From assembly GCA_026874595.1 (NCBI GenBank), contig CM049307.1, positions 34,514,862-34,578,861 of the forward strand: 64,000 nt of DNA. Reading direction: 5' to 3'. How positions within the stretch are numbered: the stretch's first letter is position 1; every line of letters begins with the position of its first letter. The stretch is from Sipunculus nudus (taxonomy: Eukaryota > Annelida > Sipuncula > Golfingiida > Sipunculidae). Both the position numbers and the translations under genes were made by a program. Shown here one piece after another: positions 59,834-64,000 of this stretch. The notes beneath the pieces were generated by a model. That model had not been told where the DNA came from, searched no databases, and saw nothing but the letters and a program-made list of their open reading frames with translations.

Positions 59834-61586
59834 TTTTTAGCTCAGCTGACTGAAAGTCATCTGAGCTATAGCGATCACTCTTTGTCCGTCGTCCGTCTGT
59901 CCGTCTGTCCGTCTGTCTGTCTGTCCGTCTGTCCGTCTGTCCGTCCGTTAACCAGGCACAAATCGTAACCGCTGGACCTAGAACCTTGTAACTTGGGATT
60001 CTGAGAGGTCCATAAAAAATCTCCTTGGAAACCAGAAATTAGGTCTCTGTTACCCATATCCTTCGAGCTATGTGGCCCCAAAGTACCCCCCAGAAAAGTC
60101 AAAAATTTCATACAAAAACTTCAATATCTCATTAACTACTTGACTGATGGTCATGATTTTTGGCATACATATTGATCATGAGATGTTTCATCACTTCCTG
60201 CAGACTGGTGGCGCCACCTGTATTTTTCGATTTTTTAAGAATTTTTTTCTCTATTTTTGAGACCTTTAAAAATGTGAACATCTGTTAACAAGGCACAAAT
60301 CATAAAGACTGGACTTAGAATCTTAATTCTTGACACACTGAGAGGTCCATGAAAAATCTCCTTGGAAACCAGAAATTAGGTCTCTGTTACCCATATCCTT
60401 CGAGCTATGGGGCCCCAAAGTGCCCCCCAGAATAGTAAAAAATTTCATACAAAAACTTCAATATTTCAATAACTACATCACTGATGGTCTTCATTTTTGG
60501 CATACATATTGATCATGAGATGTTCGATCAGTTCCTGCAGACTGGTGGCGCCACCTGTACTGTTTGATTTTTTATGATTTTTTCCTCTATTTTTGAGACC
60601 TTTGAGGATGCTGTCATCTGTTAGCATGGCACAAATCGTAACGACTGGACCTAGAATCTTCATTTTCGACACACTGAGAGACCTATGAAAAGTCTCCATG
60701 GAAACCAGAAATTAGGTCTCTGTTACCCATATCCTTCGAGCTATGGGGCCCAAAAATACCCCCCAGAATAGTCAAAAATTTCATACAAAAACTTCAATAT
60801 CTCATTAACTACATCACTGACGGTCATGATTTTCGACATACATATTGATCATGAGATGTTTCATCAGTTTTTGCAGACTGGTGGCGCCACCTGTATTTTT
60901 CAATGTTCACGAATTGTTTTCTCCATTTTTGAGACCTTTAAGGATGTAGTTATCTGTCAACAGGGTACAAATCGTAACGACTGGACCTAGAATCTTCGTT
61001 CTTGACACACAGGGAGACCCATGATAAGTCTCCATGGAAACCTGAAATTTGGTCTCTGTTACCCATATTCTTTAAGCTGTATGGGTCCAAAATAACCCCC
61101 CCCCCCGCCCAGAATAATGGAAAATTTGATACAAAAACTGCAGTATTTCAATAACTACAACACTGATGGTCATGATTTTCGGCATACATATTGATCATGA
61201 GCTGTTCCATCAGTTTCTGCAGACTGGGTGTGCCACCTCTATTTTTTTTCAAATTTTTTTCGAATTTTTTTTTTTTTTTTGAGACCTTTAAAGATGTGGT
61301 TATCTGTCAACAGGGTACAAATCGCAACAACTGGACCTAGAATCTTCATTCTTGTCATGCAAGGAGGCCCATGAAAGGTGCCTGTGGAAACTTGAAATTA
61401 GGTCTCTGTTACCCATATCCTTCAAGCTATAGGACTCCGAAGTATCCCTCAGAATAATGGACAATTTGATACAAAAACTGAAGTATCTGAACAACTAATG
61501 CAGAGATCACCATGATTTTTTGCATGGATATTGACCATTAAGTGTTTTTATTAGTTTCTGCAGACTGGTGGAGCCACCTGTATTTT
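59834..61586 (-). mobile_element. 337-bp tandem-core element, opposite orientation
   Basis: Reverse-orientation copy of the family at 38.3-42.0 kb. It begins with the hairpin TTAGCTCAGCTGACT/AGTCATCTGAGCT, then GTCCGTCTGTCCGTC microsatellite (about 59,883-59,948). The units follow, marked by GGTGGCGCCACC at 60,207, 60,544 and 60,880, with worn versions near 61,227 and 61,567 (intervals 336-347). The last units are more diverged than the first. No coding capacity. Confidence 0.87.
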
Positions 61587-61587
61587 T

Positions 61588-62660
61588 GTATCCGCCAAAA
61601 CAAAGTTTTGCGGATACTATGTTTTTGACCGAGTTCCTCCACCGCGGCGGCGTTCGTTTCCAGAGAGCTCCTCGGAGACTAATGGACCGATTTTTCCCAA
61701 ACTTACACCTATTATCGGGTCACATGTGAACTGGTGCCTAACCAATTTGCGTTGACCTCTGACCATTCCTCTCTATCCAGTGTCCATTTGTGGGTCTGTT
61801 TCCACTCATAAACCCTCATATCTCGGGAACCGTTTGACCGATCAGGAAATAAAATTGATACAAATGTAGCCCTTGGATTGCTTTATAACATACACAAAAA
61901 ATGGTGGCGCCACCTGTAACCATGTTTGCACAGTGTCCATCTGTTCATCTGCCTTGGGTTAAAATCACTCATATCTCTGCAGTGAATTGACTAATTCACC
62001 TGAAATTCGTCATGCGTATACATCCAGGATAGCTTTCTTGATTTTATGACAGGTGGCGTCACCTACGTTCACGTTCACGCTGATGACATCCAAGCTTATA
62101 TCTTGGGAACCGTTTGACCGATCAGGAAATAAAATTTATACAAATGTAGCCCTTTGATAGCTCTGTAACATACACAAAAAATGGTGGCGCCACCTGTAAC
62201 AATGTTTGCACAGCGTCTGTCAGTTAGTCTGCCGTGTCCTAAAATCACTCATTTCTCTGTAGTGGTTCGACATAACTGCCTAAAATTTTGCAGGTTTATA
62301 CATCGTGGACAGCTTTCTTGATTTTATGACAGGTGGCGCCACCTACATTCTAGTTAACGCTGCACACATCCAAGCTCATATCTCAGGAACCATTTGACCG
62401 ATTGGGCCAAAATTGTGCATGTGTTTAGATCTCACATAGGTCTTTATCATACACAAAACTAGAGGGGTTACCTGCAAAGATTTTTGCACAGTGTTTGTCT
62501 GTTTGTCTGCCATGGGCAAAAATCGCTCATATACATGTAGTGGTTTGACTTTTCTGCCTAAAATTTTGCAGGTGTATACAACTTGGACAGCTTTCTGGAT
62601 TTGTGGTAGGTGGTACAACCTACATACACATTTAGGCTGCAGACATCCATGCTAATATGC
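61588..62660 (+). mobile_element. 280-bp tandem-core element with terminal hairpin
   Basis: The left end is a hairpin: GTATCCGCCAAAAC (61,588-61,601), loop, GTTTTGCGGATAC (61,605-61,617), one base bulged. Units of exactly 280 bp are marked by GGAACCGTTTGACCGATCAGG at about 61,826 and 62,106 and its variant at 62,386. Each unit carries two GGTGGCGCCACC-type palindromes (61,903 and 62,183; 62,052 and 62,332). It abuts the 337-bp element. The right end is not defined. Confidence 0.78.
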
Positions 62661-62945
62661 AACATACCTCACTCTATTTCCCCTTGCCACTCAATCCATG
62701 CCTCACTATCCGATTTTGGCAGATACATGTAGTCACTTGTTGGTTACCCGTATTCTAGTTTTAAAAGTTTACACATTTTTCTCTATTTTTGAGATATATA
62801 AACACAGACTAAATCTTGGCCTGTTGGTTAATCTGTTTGATGCTTCAGTTGAATGGGTATATACTACCATTCTAATGATAAAATTTCCTTTTGCGAATCT
62901 CTTCCCAGTCAGCTGAGCGTCATGACCCATGGGTCACTTGTTAGC
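62661..62945 (+). repeat. dispersed-repeat fragment ending in CAGCTGAGCG...CACTTGTTAG
   Basis: 62,790-62,850 (ACACAGACTAAATCTTGGCCTGTTGGTTAATCTGTTTG) matches 43,100-43,130 in intron 1. The right end is the common terminus CAGCTGAGCGTCATGACC to CACTTGTTAG, with the perfect palindrome TGACCCATGGGTCA at 62,923-62,936. Confidence 0.65.
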
Positions 62946-63044
62946 AAGCGCGACAACAATTAACTTTTTGAAACTTAAAAAAAGTCTTTAATTATGAAGT
63001 CGCGCATTAAGGCCACATGGTGGCGTGTAGGCTTTGTTTACAGG

Positions 63045-63240
63045 TCATGATCCAGGATTTTGGAAAAGGAGGAGTCAAACCCAGGAAAACTATAATGAAA
63101 AACCTTAAAAGGGTTCTCAGGTCCATGGGGGGGGGGGTCAGTCCAGGGAAAAAAATGGTCCGATACCCCCCAAAATGATGCGGAAAAGGGGGTTGTCCAG
63201 GCCACAGGTTGGACCCTCCCCCGGATCCGTTTCTGATTGA
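63045..63240 (+). mobile_element. second copy of the G-rich short element
   Basis: CATGATCCAGGATTTTGGAAAAGGAGGAGTCAAACCCAGG at the left and GGACCCTCCCCCGGATCCGTTTCTGATTG at the right. Related to 30,629-30,832, with a G run near 63,128-63,137. Confidence 0.55.
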
Positions 63241-63555
63241 TTGGTTTTATTTACGAAGCATATTTAAAAATACAGAACAACATGAATACATAAACGACTA
63301 AGTCCTATCTGCATGGGCATAATATTCATCATAAAGAAAAGAAAAAATCATTTAAAAAATTATAAATAGTAGCCGAATATGAACCTGTACATGTATCCAG
63401 CAGAACATCAAGAGCCACTTGTTTGTAATCTGGTTGAACAGATAACACAGAAGGTATTGAGTCGCACTATTTTATATGGGAAGGTTACAGGTTAAAGGAT
63501 AAACTCATTGTGTTTATTGTGTGTTAATCATTGTGTTATGACAACAAAATTGTCC

Positions 63556-63614
<59 letters not shown>

Positions 63615-64000
63615 ATTACACTTTGCACGTGAATATGGTTGAATGTAAACATATGTATGCAGATCAATGTTTCTCTCTCTAGATATACCTTAAAATAATA
63701 AAAGCAAAGTCAATGTTTCTATTTGTTCATGTTTACTTCTTATTACCCGAGATTCATTAGTTTATATTCCTGTCAGAGTAAAGCAATATTTATACTCCCA
63801 TCATCATTTTTAGCCTCGTTCCCCTTTTCAGGCCTTGAGAAATGTAAATGTATTGTATGGGTAAAATATACTGCCCATACTTCATTTACAGTCTGTCCCA
63901 TAACATAATAACAATGCTAACAATTATTCATTATGTACCTAACATTTCAGTCAGTTCCTTTTTTCACAGCAAAAGCATGTAAAATAAAACTAAACAAATA
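63241..64000. other. unclassified sequence with a (TA)n microsatellite
   Basis: A pure (TA)n tract of about 51 bp at 63,560-63,611. The rest is AT-rich with no gene or repeat recognised. Confidence 0.6.

Overview
This is a window of animal nuclear DNA. It is AT-rich and most of it is repeats. Two spliced, well-conserved nuclear genes, a 170-bp satellite array and families of non-autonomous elements carrying internal tandem repeats point to an invertebrate. A marine lophotrochozoan, most likely a bivalve mollusc, fits best. That placement is an inference from repeat style, not from a diagnostic gene.

Layout. (1) 1 to about 16,430: a satellite of about 170-bp monomers (roughly 96 copies) that runs off the left edge. 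Its orientation flips once at 2464-2466. Between about 8,980 and 13,820 it forms a higher-order repeat of 7 monomers (1.19 kb) nested in 14 monomers (2.38 kb). More diverged monomers lie at the right edge and in internal patches. (2) 16.4-31.8 kb: a transposon graveyard. It holds a 2.6-kb segment duplicated in direct orientation (18,026-20,588 and 22,603-25,224), further inverted partial copies, and two copies of an element built of 160-180-bp tandem units (20,587-21,577 and 26,750-28,652). (3) 31,825-32,664 (+): TMEM186, a mitochondrial complex I assembly factor, with its whole coding region in one exon. (4) 35,082-48,770 (-): the animal orthologue of human C7orf50 (WKF domain), assembled here from three exons. 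It converges tail-to-tail with TMEM186. Its 11.4-kb first intron is packed with a 337-bp tandem array, a 115-bp repeat, and a 288-bp tandem array whose every unit carries nuclear-receptor-type half-sites. (5) 48.8-64 kb: intergenic DNA with discrete elements. These include a hAT-like element with perfect 8-bp target-site duplications (56,327-57,838), two foldback elements, a CpG-rich island (about 54.25-54.8 kb), a second copy of the 337-bp array in opposite orientation (59.8-61.6 kb) and a 280-bp tandem element (61.6-62.7 kb).

The two genes share no obvious pathway. TMEM186 acts in the mitochondrial inner membrane. C7orf50 is a lysine-rich, probably nuclear or nucleolar protein of unsettled function. 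The most unusual material is in the repeats: a 12-bp palindrome (GGTGGCGCCACC) kept once or twice per unit in otherwise unrelated tandem families, the nuclear-receptor-site array, a transposon end that abuts a C7orf50 splice acceptor, and the nested satellite structure. I found no prokaryotic genes, no CRISPR array and no recognisable tRNA or rRNA.
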